From assembly GCF_004514425.2 (NCBI RefSeq), contig NZ_MYFN02000010.1:62001-126000 (forward strand): DNA of 64,000 nucleotides, in the 5' to 3' direction. Origin of the DNA: Shinella sumterensis. GTDB taxonomy: Bacteria > Pseudomonadota > Alphaproteobacteria > Rhizobiales > Rhizobiaceae. The first letter of the stretch is position 1. Each line of letters begins with the position of its first letter. Below are positions 27,494-37,258 of the stretch, one piece after another. Made by a program: the position numbers and the translations under genes. The notes below the pieces were generated by a model that worked only from the letters and a program-made list of their open reading frames with translations, made no database searches and was not told where the DNA came from.

Positions 27494-27676
27494 CTAGAGA
27501 AGAGGGTCGAGAAGGAAGCGTTTGTCTTCGACCTGCTCGACCTTCTTGCCGTCGACGGTCGTCACGGCCGGCTGCGCGCCGGGCCGCTCGAGGTCGCCCT
27601 TGCGGCCGCACGCCGTCAGAACCGCTGCAGAAAGGCAGAGCACGAGCGCCAGCTTGCCGATGTCGATGCGTGTCAT
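27494..27676 (-). CDS. lptM: LptM-like small lipoprotein
   Basis: A 60-aa lipoprotein with a signal peptide and lipobox LTAC (Cys at residue 23) followed directly by GRKGDLERP, the hallmark of the LptM/YifL family. In E. coli LptM helps assemble the LPS translocon LptD/E. The same small gene sits upstream of lysA in most proteobacteria. The rest of the protein is short and polar. Confidence 0.88.
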   Translation of the reverse strand: MTRIDIGKLALVLCLSAAVLTACGRKGDLERPGAQPAVTTVDGKKVEQVEDKRFLLDPLL

Positions 27677-27778
27677 GAACGTTCCCTGGAATTGCCGGGT
27701 GGAGTGGGCAACATCCTTAGCGAATTCGCCCGCCCTTGTGCACCCTTAATCTGATGATGGGTCCTGCAAGCACCTTGA

Positions 27779-29182
27779 TCAGTTGCGCTGCCGCCACCAC
27801 GCGATCTGCCGGCGCACCTCTGATGGCGCCGTGCCGCCGTAGCTCTTGCGGCTGGCGACCGACGCCTCGACCGTCAGAACGTTGAAGATATCGGCGGTGA
27901 TCGCCTCATGGATCGCCTGCAACTCCTCCAGCGAAAGTTCGGCAAGATCGCAACCCTTACCCTCCGCCAGCGCCACGGCGCGTCCGGTCACATGATGCGC
28001 GTCACGGAACGGCAGGCCCGCCTCGCGCACCAGCCAGTCGGCGAGGTCGGTTGCGGTCGAGTAACCGGAACCGGCCGCGGCCTTCATCCTGTCGGTGCGA
28101 ATGGTCATGTCGCGCACCATGCCGGTCATCGCGGCGATGGCGAGCTCCAGGCTTTCGGCGGCGTCGAAGACCTGCTCCTTGTCTTCCTGCATGTCCTTGG
28201 AATAGGCGAGCGGCAGACCCTTCATGACGGTGAGAAGCGCGATCAGCGAACCGTTGATGCGGCCGGTCTTGGCGCGCACCAGCTCGGCGGCATCGGGGTT
28301 CTTCTTCTGCGGCATGATGGAGGATCCCGTCGAGAAGGCATCCGACAGGCGGATGAAGCCGAACTGCGGCGTCGACCAGATGACGATTTCCTCGGCCAGG
28401 CGCGACAGGTGCACCGAGGCGATGGCGGCGATCGACAGGAATTCCAGCGCGAAGTCGCGGTCGGAAACCGTATCGATGGAATTGCGCGTCGGCTCGCGGA
28501 AGCCCAGCGCCCTGGCCGTCATGTGGCGATCGATATTGTAGCCGGTGCCGGCGAGCGCTGCCGCACCGATCGGGCTCTCGTCGAGATGTTCGATGGCGTG
28601 GCGCACGCGCTGGCGGTCGCGGCCGAACATTTCGACATAGGCCATGCAATGGTGACCGAAGGTCACCGGCTGGGCGGTCTGGAGATGGGTGAAGCCGGGC
28701 ATGACAGTCTCGGCATGCTCTTCCGCCCGGTCGAGGAAGGCGGCGATGAGGCCGGTCAGCGCCTTCTCGGTCTTCTGCAGCTCTTCCTTCACCCAGAGGC
28801 GGAAATCGAGCGCCACCTGGTCGTTGCGCGAACGGGCGGTGTGCAGGCGGCCGGCTGCCGGGCCGATCAGCGTGGCGAGCCGCGCTTCGACATTCATATG
28901 GATGTCTTCGAGCTTGCGGGAGAATTCGAAAGCGCCGCTTTCGATCTCTGACAGGATCGTGTCGAGACCGTGAACGATCTTTTCCTTATCGTCCGCCGAA
29001 ATAATGCCCTGATGGGCGAGCATTTCCGCATGCGCCTTTGAGCCGCGGATGTCCTGGGCATAAAGCTTCTTGTCGAAGCCGATGGAGGCATTTATCTCCT
29101 CCATGATCGCATCCGGTCCCGAGGCGAAGCGGCCGCCCCACATCTGGTTCGAGGATTTCGTCTCGGAAGTGCCGTCTGCCAT
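27779..29182 (-). CDS. argH: Argininosuccinate lyase
   Basis: Cleaves argininosuccinate to arginine and fumarate. The 467-aa fumarase-superfamily protein has the [12 protein letters not shown] signature (about 279-290), the [14 protein letters not shown] segment with the catalytic His and [13 protein letters not shown]. It is divergent from tlpA; argH-lptM-lysA form a typical rhizobial run on the minus strand. Confidence 0.97.
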   Translation of the reverse strand: MADGTSETKSSNQMWGGRFASGPDAIMEEINASIGFDKKLYAQDIRGSKAHAEMLAHQGIISADDKEKIVHGLDTILSEIESGAFEFSRKLEDIHMNVEARLATLIGPAAGRLHTARSRNDQVALDFRLWVKEELQKTEKALTGLIAAFLDRAEEHAETVMPGFTHLQTAQPVTFGHHCMAYVEMFGRDRQRVRHAIEHLDESPIGAAALAGTGYNIDRHMTARALGFREPTRNSIDTVSDRDFALEFLSIAAIASVHLSRLAEEIVIWSTPQFGFIRLSDAFSTGSSIMPQKKNPDAAELVRAKTGRINGSLIALLTVMKGLPLAYSKDMQEDKEQVFDAAESLELAIAAMTGMVRDMTIRTDRMKAAAGSGYSTATDLADWLVREAGLPFRDAHHVTGRAVALAEGKGCDLAELSLEELQAIHEAITADIFNVLTVEASVASRKSYGGTAPSEVRRQIAWWRQRN

Positions 29183-29217
29183 GGGTGCCTGCCTGGAAAA
29201 GTGTCCTGGAGAATGAA

Positions 29218-29898
29218 ATGTCAGTGAAGAAGACCCTCGGCCTGCCGGCAGGAAAGCTCATCGCCATTGCCGGGCTCGCCGGACTTCTCGCCGGTGGTGC
29301 TGCGATATACGTGAAGGAGAGCCTGTCTGGCAATGCCACGGGCGCCGTCGCGTCGGCCGATCCTGCCGCCTGCCCGCTCGCCGCTGCCCGGGCCGAGGCC
29401 ATCACGCCCTTCTCGAAGGGCCAGGTCGCCGCCATGCGCACGGTCGACGAGCACCGTCCGCTGCCGGAACTCGTCTTCGACGGTCCCGACGGCAAGAAGA
29501 AGACCATCGCCGATTTCGCGGGCAAGACCCTGCTCGTCAACCTCTGGGCCACCTGGTGCGTGCCCTGCCGCGAGGAGATGCCGGCACTCAACGCGCTGGA
29601 GAAGGATCTCGGCAGCGACAAGTTCGAGGTGGTCGCGATCAACATCGACACCGGCGACGACGAGAAGCCGAAGACCTTCCTCGACGAGACGAAGGTCCAT
29701 GAGCTCGCCTATTACCGCGATGCCTCGATGGGCGTCTTCAACACGCTGAAGAAGGAAGGCCTCGCCTTCGGCCTGCCCGTCACGCTGCTGATGGACGACA
29801 AGGGCTGCCTGATCTCCGCCATGAACGGCCCCGCCGCCTGGGACAGCGAGGATGCCAAGGCACTGATCAACGCAGCGCTGGCCGGCCCGAAGAGCTGA
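29218..29898 (+). CDS. tlpA: Thiol:disulfide interchange protein, TlpA-like
   Basis: A 226-aa membrane-anchored thioredoxin. One N-terminal helix (about 12-30) anchors a periplasmic thioredoxin domain with active-site WCVPC (about 117-121) and cis-Pro in FGLPVTLL. Two further Cys (in AACPL and KGCLI) are present, as in Bradyrhizobium TlpA, a reductant for copper-chaperone and cytochrome oxidase maturation. Start at 29218 has ggag upstream. The role in cytochrome oxidase biogenesis is by homology. Confidence 0.92.
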   Translation: MSVKKTLGLPAGKLIAIAGLAGLLAGGAAIYVKESLSGNATGAVASADPAACPLAAARAEAITPFSKGQVAAMRTVDEHRPLPELVFDGPDGKKKTIADFAGKTLLVNLWATWCVPCREEMPALNALEKDLGSDKFEVVAINIDTGDDEKPKTFLDETKVHELAYYRDASMGVFNTLKKEGLAFGLPVTLLMDDKGCLISAMNGPAAWDSEDAKALINAALAGPKS

Positions 29899-29900
29899 CG

Positions 29901-30923
29901 TCAGGCAGCCGCGTAGACGCGCGGCCGGCGGATATCGAGGAAGCCCGCGTCGCCCCGGCGGTGCGTGAATTCCGGCGCGGTGTCGAACTCCACCGCCTGG
30001 CCGCTCTCCGTCATCGCCAGCACGCGGCGTGAATCCGGCCGGTCGATGACCCGGACGATGCGGGCGGCGATGCCCTGCCCGTCCTCGCGCCAGCTCACAT
30101 CGGCCGGGCGGAACAGGATCTGCCCGCTGCCGTCGGCAACGCCATCAGCCTCGAAGGCGACGCCATCGACATGGGCCTTGCCGCCGCGGATTTCAGCCTC
30201 CAGCCGGTTGGCATCCCCCAGGAAATTCATCACGAAGGCATCGGCGGGATTGCGGCACACCGCCTCGGGCGTGCCCTCCTGCACGATCTTGCCCTTGTTG
30301 AGGATGACGACGCGATCGGCGAGGTCGAGCGCCTCTTCCTGGTCATGCGTCACGAAAAGCGTGGTGATGCCGAGTTCATCATGGATCTTGCGCAGCCAGC
30401 GGCGAAGATCGCGCCTGACATTCGCATCCAGCGCGCCGAAAGGCTCGTCGAGCAGCAGCACGCGCGGATCGACGGCAAGCGCGCGCGCCAGCGCCACGCG
30501 CTGCCGCTGGCCGCCGGAGATCTGGCCCGGGAAACGGTCCTTGAGGCCGCTCAGCTGCACGAGGTCGAGCAATTCCTTGACACGCGCGGCGATGGCCTGC
30601 GGCGAACGCTTTATCTTCGAGACTTTCATGCCGAAGGCGATGTTCTCGCCGACGGTCATGTGCGGGAAGAGCGCATAGTGCTGGAAGACGAAACCGACGC
30701 CGCGATCGCGCACCGGGATCTCCGTGGCATTCTCGTCGCCGAAATAGATCGCGCCGGCATCGGCATATTCGAGGCCGGCGACCATGCGCAGGATCGTCGT
30801 CTTGCCGGAGCCGGACGGGCCGAGCAGCGCGACCAGCTCGCCGCTGTCGATATCGAGCGAGACGCCATGCACGGCGCGAAAGGTCTCGAACTCTTTGACC
30901 ACATTGTCGAGGCGGATCTTCAC
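29901..30923 (-). CDS. cysA: Sulfate/thiosulfate ABC transporter ATP-binding protein
   Basis: ATPase of the sulfate importer. The 340-aa protein has Walker A GPSGSGKTT (about 36-44), Q-loop, signature SGGQRQR, Walker B VLLLDEPFGALD, switch His in THDQEEALD, and a C-terminal TOBE-like regulatory domain (about 240-338). The start is GTG at 30923; it overlaps the cysW stop by four bases (GTGA), showing coupling. Last gene of sbp-cysT-cysW-cysA. Confidence 0.95.
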   Translation of the reverse strand: MKIRLDNVVKEFETFRAVHGVSLDIDSGELVALLGPSGSGKTTILRMVAGLEYADAGAIYFGDENATEIPVRDRGVGFVFQHYALFPHMTVGENIAFGMKVSKIKRSPQAIAARVKELLDLVQLSGLKDRFPGQISGGQRQRVALARALAVDPRVLLLDEPFGALDANVRRDLRRWLRKIHDELGITTLFVTHDQEEALDLADRVVILNKGKIVQEGTPEAVCRNPADAFVMNFLGDANRLEAEIRGGKAHVDGVAFEADGVADGSGQILFRPADVSWREDGQGIAARIVRVIDRPDSRRVLAMTESGQAVEFDTAPEFTHRRGDAGFLDIRRPRVYAAA

Positions 30924-31816
30924 GGCTTGACCTCCGGAGTGACGGTATCGGCGCCCGCAAGAGCGGAAGGACGCTGGATGCGGCCCGCGCCCTGCCGCTC
31001 GAGCGCCACCTTGACGACGAGCGTGACGATGGCGAGGCCGGCGAGGATGGATGCGGCGGCAAACGAGCCGGCCGCGTTGTAATCGTGATAGAGCAGCTCG
31101 ATATGCAGCGGCAGCGTGTTCGTCTGGCCGCGGATATTGCCCGAGACGACCGAGACCGCGCCGAATTCCCCCATCACGCGCGAATTGCACAGCACGACGC
31201 CATAGAGCAGTGCCCATTTGATATTGGGCAGCGTGACGGAGAAGAAGGTGCGCCAGCCGCTGGCGCCAAGCGACGTCGCGGCCTCTTCGAGATCGCGGCC
31301 CTGCGCCTGCATGAGCGGGATCAGTTCACGCGCCACGAACGGTGCCGTTACGAACATGCTGGCCAGCACGATGCCGGGCAGCGCAAACAGGATCTTGATC
31401 TCCATCGTCTGCAGCGCATGGCCGAACAGGCCCTGGAGCCCGAACACGAAGAGATAGGCGACGCCCGCAACGATCGGCGAGACCGAGAACGGGATCTCGA
31501 TGATAACGATCAGCAAGCGCTTGCCGGGAAAATCGTGCTTGGTGATCGCCCAGGCCGCGGCCACGCCGAAAGCGGTGTTGATGGGCACGGCGATCAGCGC
31601 CGTGATGACCGTCAGCATGATGGCGTGGCGGGTATCGGGATGGGCGATGGCGGCCCCGAAATAGGCGACCCCCTTCGAGAACGCCTCGACGCCGATGACG
31701 ACGAGCGGCGCGACGATCATCAGCCCGACCAGAACGAGGACGAATGTGAGGAGAACGCGCCGGAAGACCGGATTGTCGCCCACGCGCGGCGGCTTGCCTT
31801 TTCCAGGATGCGCCAT
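30920..31816 (-). CDS. cysW: Sulfate ABC transporter permease CysW
   Basis: One of the two inner-membrane subunits of the sulfate importer. The 298-aa protein has six membrane helices (first about 19-42) and the permease EAA loop, which contacts CysA: EEAATSLGASGWRTFF (about 175-190). A Pro-rich start (MAHPGKGKPPRVGDN) and a long C-terminal tail are unremarkable. It starts two bases after the cysT stop. Confidence 0.95.
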   Translation of the reverse strand: MAHPGKGKPPRVGDNPVFRRVLLTFVLVLVGLMIVAPLVVIGVEAFSKGVAYFGAAIAHPDTRHAIMLTVITALIAVPINTAFGVAAAWAITKHDFPGKRLLIVIIEIPFSVSPIVAGVAYLFVFGLQGLFGHALQTMEIKILFALPGIVLASMFVTAPFVARELIPLMQAQGRDLEEAATSLGASGWRTFFSVTLPNIKWALLYGVVLCNSRVMGEFGAVSVVSGNIRGQTNTLPLHIELLYHDYNAAGSFAAASILAGLAIVTLVVKVALERQGAGRIQRPSALAGADTVTPEVKP

Positions 31817-31818
31817 GG

Positions 31819-32646
31819 TCAGCCCCTTACCGTGTAGCGCAGGGCACGGGCCTGCATGAGATTGGTGATCGCCAGCATGACGAAGGCGGTCAGCAACATG
31901 ACGGAGGCAATCGCGGCAGAGGCCGGATAGTCGTATTCCTCAAGCCGGATGAAGGCGAGAAGTGCGGTGATCTCCGTCGAGAACGGCTGGTTGCCGGCGA
32001 TGAAGATGATCGCGCCGAATTCGCCCAGGCTGCGCGCGAAGGACAGCGATACGCCGGCCAGAAGCGCCGGCGTCAGCAGCGGCAGGATCACGGTCACGAA
32101 GATCGAGAGATCGCTTGCCCCGAGCGTCTGACCCGCCTCTTCCAGTGCCGGGTCGAGCTCTTCCAGAACCGGCTGCACCGTGCGCACGATGAAGGGGATG
32201 CTCGTGAAGCTCATGGCGACCATGATGCCGAGCGGCGTATAGGCGACCTTGATGCCGACGAGCGACAGCGGTTCGCCGAACCAGCCGTTGGCGGCAAAGA
32301 GCGTCGTCAGCGCAATGCCGGCAACGGCGGTCGGCAGCGCGAAGGGCAGGTCCACCAGCGCGTCGACGAGCCGACGCCCGGGAAAGCGGTAGCGCACGAG
32401 AACCCAGGCGAGCGCCAGGCCGAAGACGAGATTGAACGCCGTTGCCGCAAGCGCACAGGTGACCGTCACGCGATAGCTCGCGACCGCACGGTCTGAAGAG
32501 ATGATCCGCCAGTAGTCCTCAGGGCCCAGGCTCGCCGCCTTGAAGACGAGCGCGGCCAGCGGCAGCACAACGATGATGGCCACATAGACGAGGGTGATGC
32601 CGAGCGCGAGCGGCAATCCTGGCAATACACGCCGTCTCAAGCGCAT
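31819..32646 (-). CDS. cysT: Sulfate ABC transporter permease CysT
   Basis: Partner permease of CysW (also called CysU). The 275-aa protein has six helices and an EAA loop, EEAGQTLGASDLSIF (about 165-179). It follows sbp after 71 bases that include a stable hairpin, which would help the binding protein be made in excess over the membrane subunits. Confidence 0.95.
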   Translation of the reverse strand: MRLRRRVLPGLPLALGITLVYVAIIVVLPLAALVFKAASLGPEDYWRIISSDRAVASYRVTVTCALAATAFNLVFGLALAWVLVRYRFPGRRLVDALVDLPFALPTAVAGIALTTLFAANGWFGEPLSLVGIKVAYTPLGIMVAMSFTSIPFIVRTVQPVLEELDPALEEAGQTLGASDLSIFVTVILPLLTPALLAGVSLSFARSLGEFGAIIFIAGNQPFSTEITALLAFIRLEEYDYPASAAIASVMLLTAFVMLAITNLMQARALRYTVRG

Positions 32647-32664
32647 GGTCCTTTCTCATGACAA

Positions 32665-32693
32665 CAACCGGCGGGCTTCTAGCCCGCCGGTTG
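32665..32693 (-). terminator. Hairpin between sbp and cysT
   Basis: A perfect 12-bp stem (32665-32676 with 32682-32693) with a 5-base loop, inside an operon. On the minus strand only GTTGTCATG follows, so it is more likely a partial terminator or 3' protecting stem of the sbp message than a full stop. Confidence 0.6.
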
Positions 32694-32717
32694 CCCTACA
32701 AACAATAATCGAAGGGA

Positions 32718-33701
32718 TCAACGGCTACCGTAGATCTTGTCCAGCGTGCCGCCCTCGGCGAAGTGCTCCTCGGAGATCTTCTTCCAGCCGCCGAACACGT
32801 CGTCGACATTCACGAGGCGGATTTCCGGGAACTGGTCCTTGAATTCGGCGGCGACCTTCTCGTCATGAACGCGATGGCCGAATTCGGCCGCGATCTTCTG
32901 GCCCTCGGGCGCATAGAGGAAATCCAAATAGGACTTGGCAAGGTCACGGCTGCCCCTGGCATCCGCCACCTTATCGACGATGGCGACCGGGAACTCGGCG
33001 AGCAGCGAAACGGACGGCACGACGCTTTCGAACTTGTCTTCGCCGTATTGCTTGGCGATCGACTTGGTCTCGGCTTCGAAGGTGATGATCACGTCGCCGA
33101 TCTCGCGCTCGACAAAGGTCGTCGTCGCCGCGCGACCGCCCGTGTCGAAGACCGGGACGTTGTCGAAGATCTTGGTGATGAATTCCTCGACCTTGGCCGG
33201 ATCGTTGTTGAAGGCTTCCTTGGCATAGGCGGTGGCGGCCAGATAGGTGTAGCGCGCATTGCCCGACGTCTTCGGATTGGGGAAGACGACCTTCACGTCG
33301 TCGCGAGCGAGATCCGACCAGTCCTTGATGTTCTTCGGGTTGCCGGCGCGGACGAGGAAGGACGGGAAGGAGTAGAAGGGCGACGCATTGTTCGGGAATT
33401 TCTGCTGCCAGCCTTCGGCAACGAAGCCGTTCTTCACGAGGAAGTCGATATCCGTCACCTGGTTGAAGGTCACGACGTCGGCCTCGAGGCCTTCCACGAT
33501 GGCGCGGGCCTGCTTGGACGTGCCGCCGTGCGACTGGTCGATGGTGACGCCCGGATGCTGCTTCACGAAGGCTTCGTTTTCCGCGGCAAACAGCTCGCGC
33601 GCAACGTCATAGGAGGCGTTCAAAAGCTTGTCGGCGGCGTGCGCGGAGATCGGAGCAGCAAGACCGAGAAGGGCCGCGCCGAGAAGGAGAATGCGTTTCA
33701 T
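32718..33701 (-). CDS. sbp: Periplasmic sulfate-binding protein
   Basis: Substrate-binding subunit of the sulfate importer. The 327-aa protein has a signal peptide (MKRILLLGAALLGLAAPISA, cleavage after AHA near residue 22), then the family segments LLNASYDVARELFA, HGGTSKQARAIVEGLEADVV, NPKTSGNARYTYLAA and FDTGGRAATTTF, which shape the sulfate pocket. First gene of the operon. The 158 bases upstream hold no recognisable riboswitch; a CysB- or other regulator site cannot be named by eye. Confidence 0.95.
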   Translation of the reverse strand: MKRILLLGAALLGLAAPISAHAADKLLNASYDVARELFAAENEAFVKQHPGVTIDQSHGGTSKQARAIVEGLEADVVTFNQVTDIDFLVKNGFVAEGWQQKFPNNASPFYSFPSFLVRAGNPKNIKDWSDLARDDVKVVFPNPKTSGNARYTYLAATAYAKEAFNNDPAKVEEFITKIFDNVPVFDTGGRAATTTFVEREIGDVIITFEAETKSIAKQYGEDKFESVVPSVSLLAEFPVAIVDKVADARGSRDLAKSYLDFLYAPEGQKIAAEFGHRVHDEKVAAEFKDQFPEIRLVNVDDVFGGWKKISEEHFAEGGTLDKIYGSR

Positions 33702-33859
33702 ATGAACACCCCAATGCAATAAGAATTGAGGCAGACAATACCGGCAGGCCAGCGACCATCCGAGACACTGCCCTGTCGCGGCCCTCACAGCAGGCGAAAC
33801 AATTTTCCCCGAAACCAGGCTTTGGCGGATTCTTCCGCCGTCAGCGCGTCGAGAAGACG

Positions 33860-35200
33860 TCAGGATGTCTTTCGCAACAGGTACCAATCCACCAGACCGA
33901 GAGTAAAGCGGTCCTTCGCGGCGCGCTCCCATAGGGGAGTATGGTGATCTCCAACGACGAGAATATCCGTAGGAGGAAGGCGAGTATCAGTCGCGATCGC
34001 CGCTACAGAATCGAAGACATCACCCCACAATTCCGCCAATTCGCATGCCGTTGCATTTGCAATCGGCGCCGCCGCGGTTCGGCAAGCCATGGTTCCCACA
34101 GTCTTCGCGACAAACGGCACGTGCGAGTTCAAGGTGAGCCAATAGACAAACTTCGGTTTATCGCCTGCCTCAAGCAAACGGGAATGAACGAGAGCAGCCA
34201 CATCGCTGTCGCACAACCCGAGAAAGACGCTGCCGCAGCGACGCGCGACCTGCATTGGTGCGTCCCGCACCATCGTTTCCATAAAATGAAGTTCCGAAAA
34301 GCCGATATTGGGATACCAGACATGCCGCTCAAACATGTCGGACGTGTAACCGTGATAGGCAACCGTCTCGAAACCGCGCGCATGCAGAAGCTTTGGCAGG
34401 CAATTTTCCGTGTGCACACCAGAGATATAATCGCGATGATCACCCCAGCGCCCACACAGTTCGCGGGAGGCTGCGCCCGTCGTGGAGCCCGAATAAGGCG
34501 TGGTCCCACTGGTGAAAGTATAACCAGCGCTGGAAGCGGCGTTTTCCAGTTTCTCGCTCAGAATTCTCTTCTCTGCTGGATCGGCAAAGGCGCCAAGCCC
34601 CTCCACCATCACGATGAGCAGGTTTCCACCACCCGCGGCAATCGCATCGGCACTTAGCCCGTTCTGGGAAACCGCACTGTTGAAAGGCGACATAGACTTG
34701 GTGAAGTAACGAAAGTTGAAATGAAAATCCGCAGCCATGAGCGACAACGCGACGAGAAGCACTGGTAGCGGCGATGCCGACCGTATCTCGGCGCGGTTGC
34801 GGTCGAACAACCATGCGGAAACCAGCGCGAGCGCCAGATTAATGCTTATGACGGCGACATAAAAACCCGAAGCCGAGACGTCGATCGTCGCCATGTACCG
34901 TACAGAGTCGATCGCCAAGGCGAGCGGCAGATGAAAAGCCACCATGACGATAAGGCAGAGATCAACAACGGCTACCGCCAAGAAAAGAGCATAGACCGCA
35001 AAACGTGGCAGGAAGAGTGCAGCAATCGCGGCAATGACATAGAGAAGGGGCGTGATCAACCGTTCGGCAATGAAGAACGGCATGACGGCCAGAAAGAAGA
35101 GATTGGGCAACAACCCGACGATCAACACGAACAGAAGCGCGCCACGCCCGATGAAACGCTGCGCGCCCAACTTTTCCGGCGAAATAGATATGTCCGTCAT
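33860..35200 (-). CDS. Sulfatase/LtaS-like membrane phosphotransferase
   Basis: A 446-aa protein with about five N-terminal membrane helices (residues 20-170) and a C-terminal alkaline-phosphatase-superfamily domain. Visible metal and catalytic positions follow the LtaS/OpgB pattern: Glu in IVMVEGLGAF, nucleophile Thr in the SGTTPYSGSTTG stretch, His in TLNSHVPF and the Asp-His-His of VGDHHTPL. It may transfer phosphoglycerol or phosphoethanolamine to a surface glycan or lipid, or be a sulfatase; the sequence does not decide. The gene is visibly richer in A/T and uses different codons from its neighbours, suggesting horizontal acquisition. It stands alone between the sulfate operon and hbd. 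Confidence 0.8.
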   Translation of the reverse strand: MTDISISPEKLGAQRFIGRGALLFVLIVGLLPNLFFLAVMPFFIAERLITPLLYVIAAIAALFLPRFAVYALFLAVAVVDLCLIVMVAFHLPLALAIDSVRYMATIDVSASGFYVAVISINLALALVSAWLFDRNRAEIRSASPLPVLLVALSLMAADFHFNFRYFTKSMSPFNSAVSQNGLSADAIAAGGGNLLIVMVEGLGAFADPAEKRILSEKLENAASSAGYTFTSGTTPYSGSTTGAASRELCGRWGDHRDYISGVHTENCLPKLLHARGFETVAYHGYTSDMFERHVWYPNIGFSELHFMETMVRDAPMQVARRCGSVFLGLCDSDVAALVHSRLLEAGDKPKFVYWLTLNSHVPFVAKTVGTMACRTAAAPIANATACELAELWGDVFDSVAAIATDTRLPPTDILVVGDHHTPLWERAAKDRFTLGLVDWYLLRKTS

Positions 35201-35206
35201 CGTACC

Positions 35207-35238
35207 GTCGCGAGACTGATTAAACTAGTCCTCGCGAC
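35207..35238 (-). repeat. Inverted repeat just upstream of the sulfatase-like gene
   Basis: GTCGCGAG (35207-35214) and CTCGCGAC (35231-35238), with ACT/AGT extending the arms across a one-base bulge. It lies 6-38 bases upstream of the start codon and could be an operator or a 5' UTR hairpin. Confidence 0.5.
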
Positions 35239-35286
35239 ATACCATCAAATTCTTTCAAAAGAACTGAAGCCGAAGCTTAACACGCG

Positions 35287-36159
35287 CTAGCGCGTGGGAA
35301 CCGGCACTTCGCCGCGGTAGTCGTAGAAGCCGCGGCCGGATTTGCGGCCGAGCCAGCCGGCCTCGACATACTTCACCAGCAGCGGACACGGGCGGTACTT
35401 GGAATCGGCGAGACCATCATGCAGGACCTGCATGATGGAGAGGCAGGTGTCCAGGCCGATGAAATCGGCAAGCTGAAGCGGGCCCATGGGATGGTTGGCG
35501 CCGAGCTTCATGGCGGTGTCGATGGCCTCCACCGAGCCGACGCCTTCATAGAGCGTATAGATCGCCTCGTTGATCATCGGCAGCAGGATGCGGTTGACGA
35601 TGAAGGCGGGGAAATCTTCCGCCACCGTAATGGTCTTGTCCAGCGTGGCGACGAATTCCTTCGCGGCGGAGAAGGTGCTTTCCTCCGTGGCGATGCCGCG
35701 CACGAGCTCCACCAGCTTCATGACCGGAACGGGGTTCATGAAGTGGATGCCCATGAAGCGCTCGGGCCGATCGGTGGCGGAGGCAAGGCGTGTGATCGAG
35801 AGCGAGGAGGTATTGGTGGCGAGGATCGCCTCGGGCTTCAGCACCGAACAGACCTGACCGTAGATCTTGCGCTTGACGGTCTCGTCTTCGGTCGCGGCCT
35901 CGATGACCAGGTCCGCATCCGAGAGGTCGTTGACGTCGGTGGAGCCCTTGATGAGCGCCAGCGCCTTCTTCCGGTCTTCGTCGGACATCTTGCCGGAAGA
36001 GACCTGCCGGGCGAGATTGCCGTGGATCGTGGCGAGGCCGGCTTCGATCCGCTCGGCGGACAGGTCGTAGATATGGACCTTGTATCCGGCAAGGGCAGCA
36101 ACATGCGCGATGCCGCATCCCATCTGGCCCGCACCCACAATACCGACGTTCTTGATCAT
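35287..36159 (-). CDS. 3-hydroxybutyryl-CoA dehydrogenase
   Basis: NAD(P)-dependent oxidoreductase interconverting 3-hydroxybutyryl-CoA and acetoacetyl-CoA (hbdA/paaH type; butyrate, PHB and fatty acid metabolism). The 290-aa protein has the Rossmann motif GAGQMGCGIAHVAA (about 7-20), the HFMNPVPVMKLVELV segment with the catalytic His (about 139) and the C-terminal domain with GRKSGRGFYDY. It follows etfBA on the same strand but behind a strong terminator. A 16-bp palindrome (CACGCGCTAGCGCGTG) spans its stop codon. Confidence 0.94.
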   Translation of the reverse strand: MIKNVGIVGAGQMGCGIAHVAALAGYKVHIYDLSAERIEAGLATIHGNLARQVSSGKMSDEDRKKALALIKGSTDVNDLSDADLVIEAATEDETVKRKIYGQVCSVLKPEAILATNTSSLSITRLASATDRPERFMGIHFMNPVPVMKLVELVRGIATEESTFSAAKEFVATLDKTITVAEDFPAFIVNRILLPMINEAIYTLYEGVGSVEAIDTAMKLGANHPMGPLQLADFIGLDTCLSIMQVLHDGLADSKYRPCPLLVKYVEAGWLGRKSGRGFYDYRGEVPVPTR

Positions 36160-36204
36160 CGCGCCAATCGCCTCGTCATTTCAGCCCGAACCCAGTGCGC
36201 AGGC

Positions 36205-36238
36205 AAAAAAACACCGGGCCGGTCAAGCCGGCCCGGTG
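36205..36238 (-). terminator. Intrinsic terminator after etfA
   Basis: An 11-bp perfect stem (36212-36222 with 36228-36238), 5-base loop; on the minus strand it is followed by TTTTTTT (36211-36205). A textbook terminator for etfBA, implying that hbd downstream has its own promoter or depends on read-through. Confidence 0.88.
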
Positions 36239-36306
36239 AAATTGATAAAGGCACGCGACGGATATTTCCAGTGAAAACATCGTCGCAAAGACGGCGCGAT
36301 GCCGGC

Positions 36307-37236
36307 TCAAAGCGCCTTTTCGAGCTGTGGGAGGACTTCGAAGAGGTCACCGACGAGGCCGTAGTCTGCGACCTGGAAGATGGGGGCTTCCTCGTCCTTG
36401 TTGATCGCGACGATGACCTTCGAGTCCTTCATGCCGGCAAGGTGCTGGATGGCGCCGGAGATGCCGCAGGCGATGTAGAGCTGCGGGGCGACGACCTTGC
36501 CCGTCTGGCCGACCTGCCAGTCGTTGGGGGCGTAGCCCGCATCCACCGCAGCGCGCGAGGCACCGACGGCCGCACCGAGCTTGTCGGCGACGGGCAGGAT
36601 CACTTCCTGGAACTTCTCCGACGAGCCGAGCGCACGACCGCCCGAGATGATGATCTTCGCCGAGGTCAGCTCCGGACGATCCGACGAGGACAGCGCGTCC
36701 TTGACATGGGTGGAAAGGCCCGGGTTTGCCGCGGCGGCGACGGCCTCGACCGGCGCATTGCCACCCTCGCCCGCTGCGGCGAAGGACGCCGTGCGCACGG
36801 TGATCACCTTTTTAGCGTCGGTCGACTGCACCGTCTGGATGGCGTTGCCCGCATAGATCGGACGCTTGAACGTGTCGGGGCTCACCACCTCGATGATCTC
36901 CGAAACCTGCGCGACATCGAGCAGGGCGGCAACGCGCGGCGCCACGTTCTTGCCGACCGAGGTGGCCGCCGCGACGATGGCGTCGTAGCTGCCGGCCAGC
37001 GACACGATGAGGGCGGCCAGCGGCTCGGCCAGGTTGTTGGCAAGGCTCGCATCGTCGGCGACGAGAACCTTCGTCACGCCCGCAAGCTTTGCAGCCTGCT
37101 CGGCGGCCGCCTTTGCATTGCTGCCGGCGACGAGCACATGCACGTCGGAGCCGATCTGCGAAGCGGCCGTCAGCGCCTTGGCGGTCTGGTCGGAAAGGGT
37201 GGCGTTGTCGTGGTCTGCCAGAAGAAGAATGGCCAT
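36307..37236 (-). CDS. etfA: Electron transfer flavoprotein subunit alpha
   Basis: FAD-binding subunit of ETF, which carries electrons from acyl-CoA dehydrogenases to ETF:ubiquinone oxidoreductase. The 309-aa protein has an N-terminal ETF domain and the C-terminal FAD-binding domain with [35 protein letters not shown] and [19 protein letters not shown]. It starts 22 bases after the etfB stop. Confidence 0.96.
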   Translation of the reverse strand: MAILLLADHDNATLSDQTAKALTAASQIGSDVHVLVAGSNAKAAAEQAAKLAGVTKVLVADDASLANNLAEPLAALIVSLAGSYDAIVAAATSVGKNVAPRVAALLDVAQVSEIIEVVSPDTFKRPIYAGNAIQTVQSTDAKKVITVRTASFAAAGEGGNAPVEAVAAAANPGLSTHVKDALSSSDRPELTSAKIIISGGRALGSSEKFQEVILPVADKLGAAVGASRAAVDAGYAPNDWQVGQTGKVVAPQLYIACGISGAIQHLAGMKDSKVIVAINKDEEAPIFQVADYGLVGDLFEVLPQLEKAL

Positions 37237-37258
37237 ATCGTGATCTCCTCGATCTTCC

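Noticed and set aside
33702-33859. SAM or other riboswitch before the sulfate operon
   Set aside because: No SAM-I, SAM-II or similar conserved core could be recognised; only a short 6-bp stem (33824-33839) is present, with no U-run.
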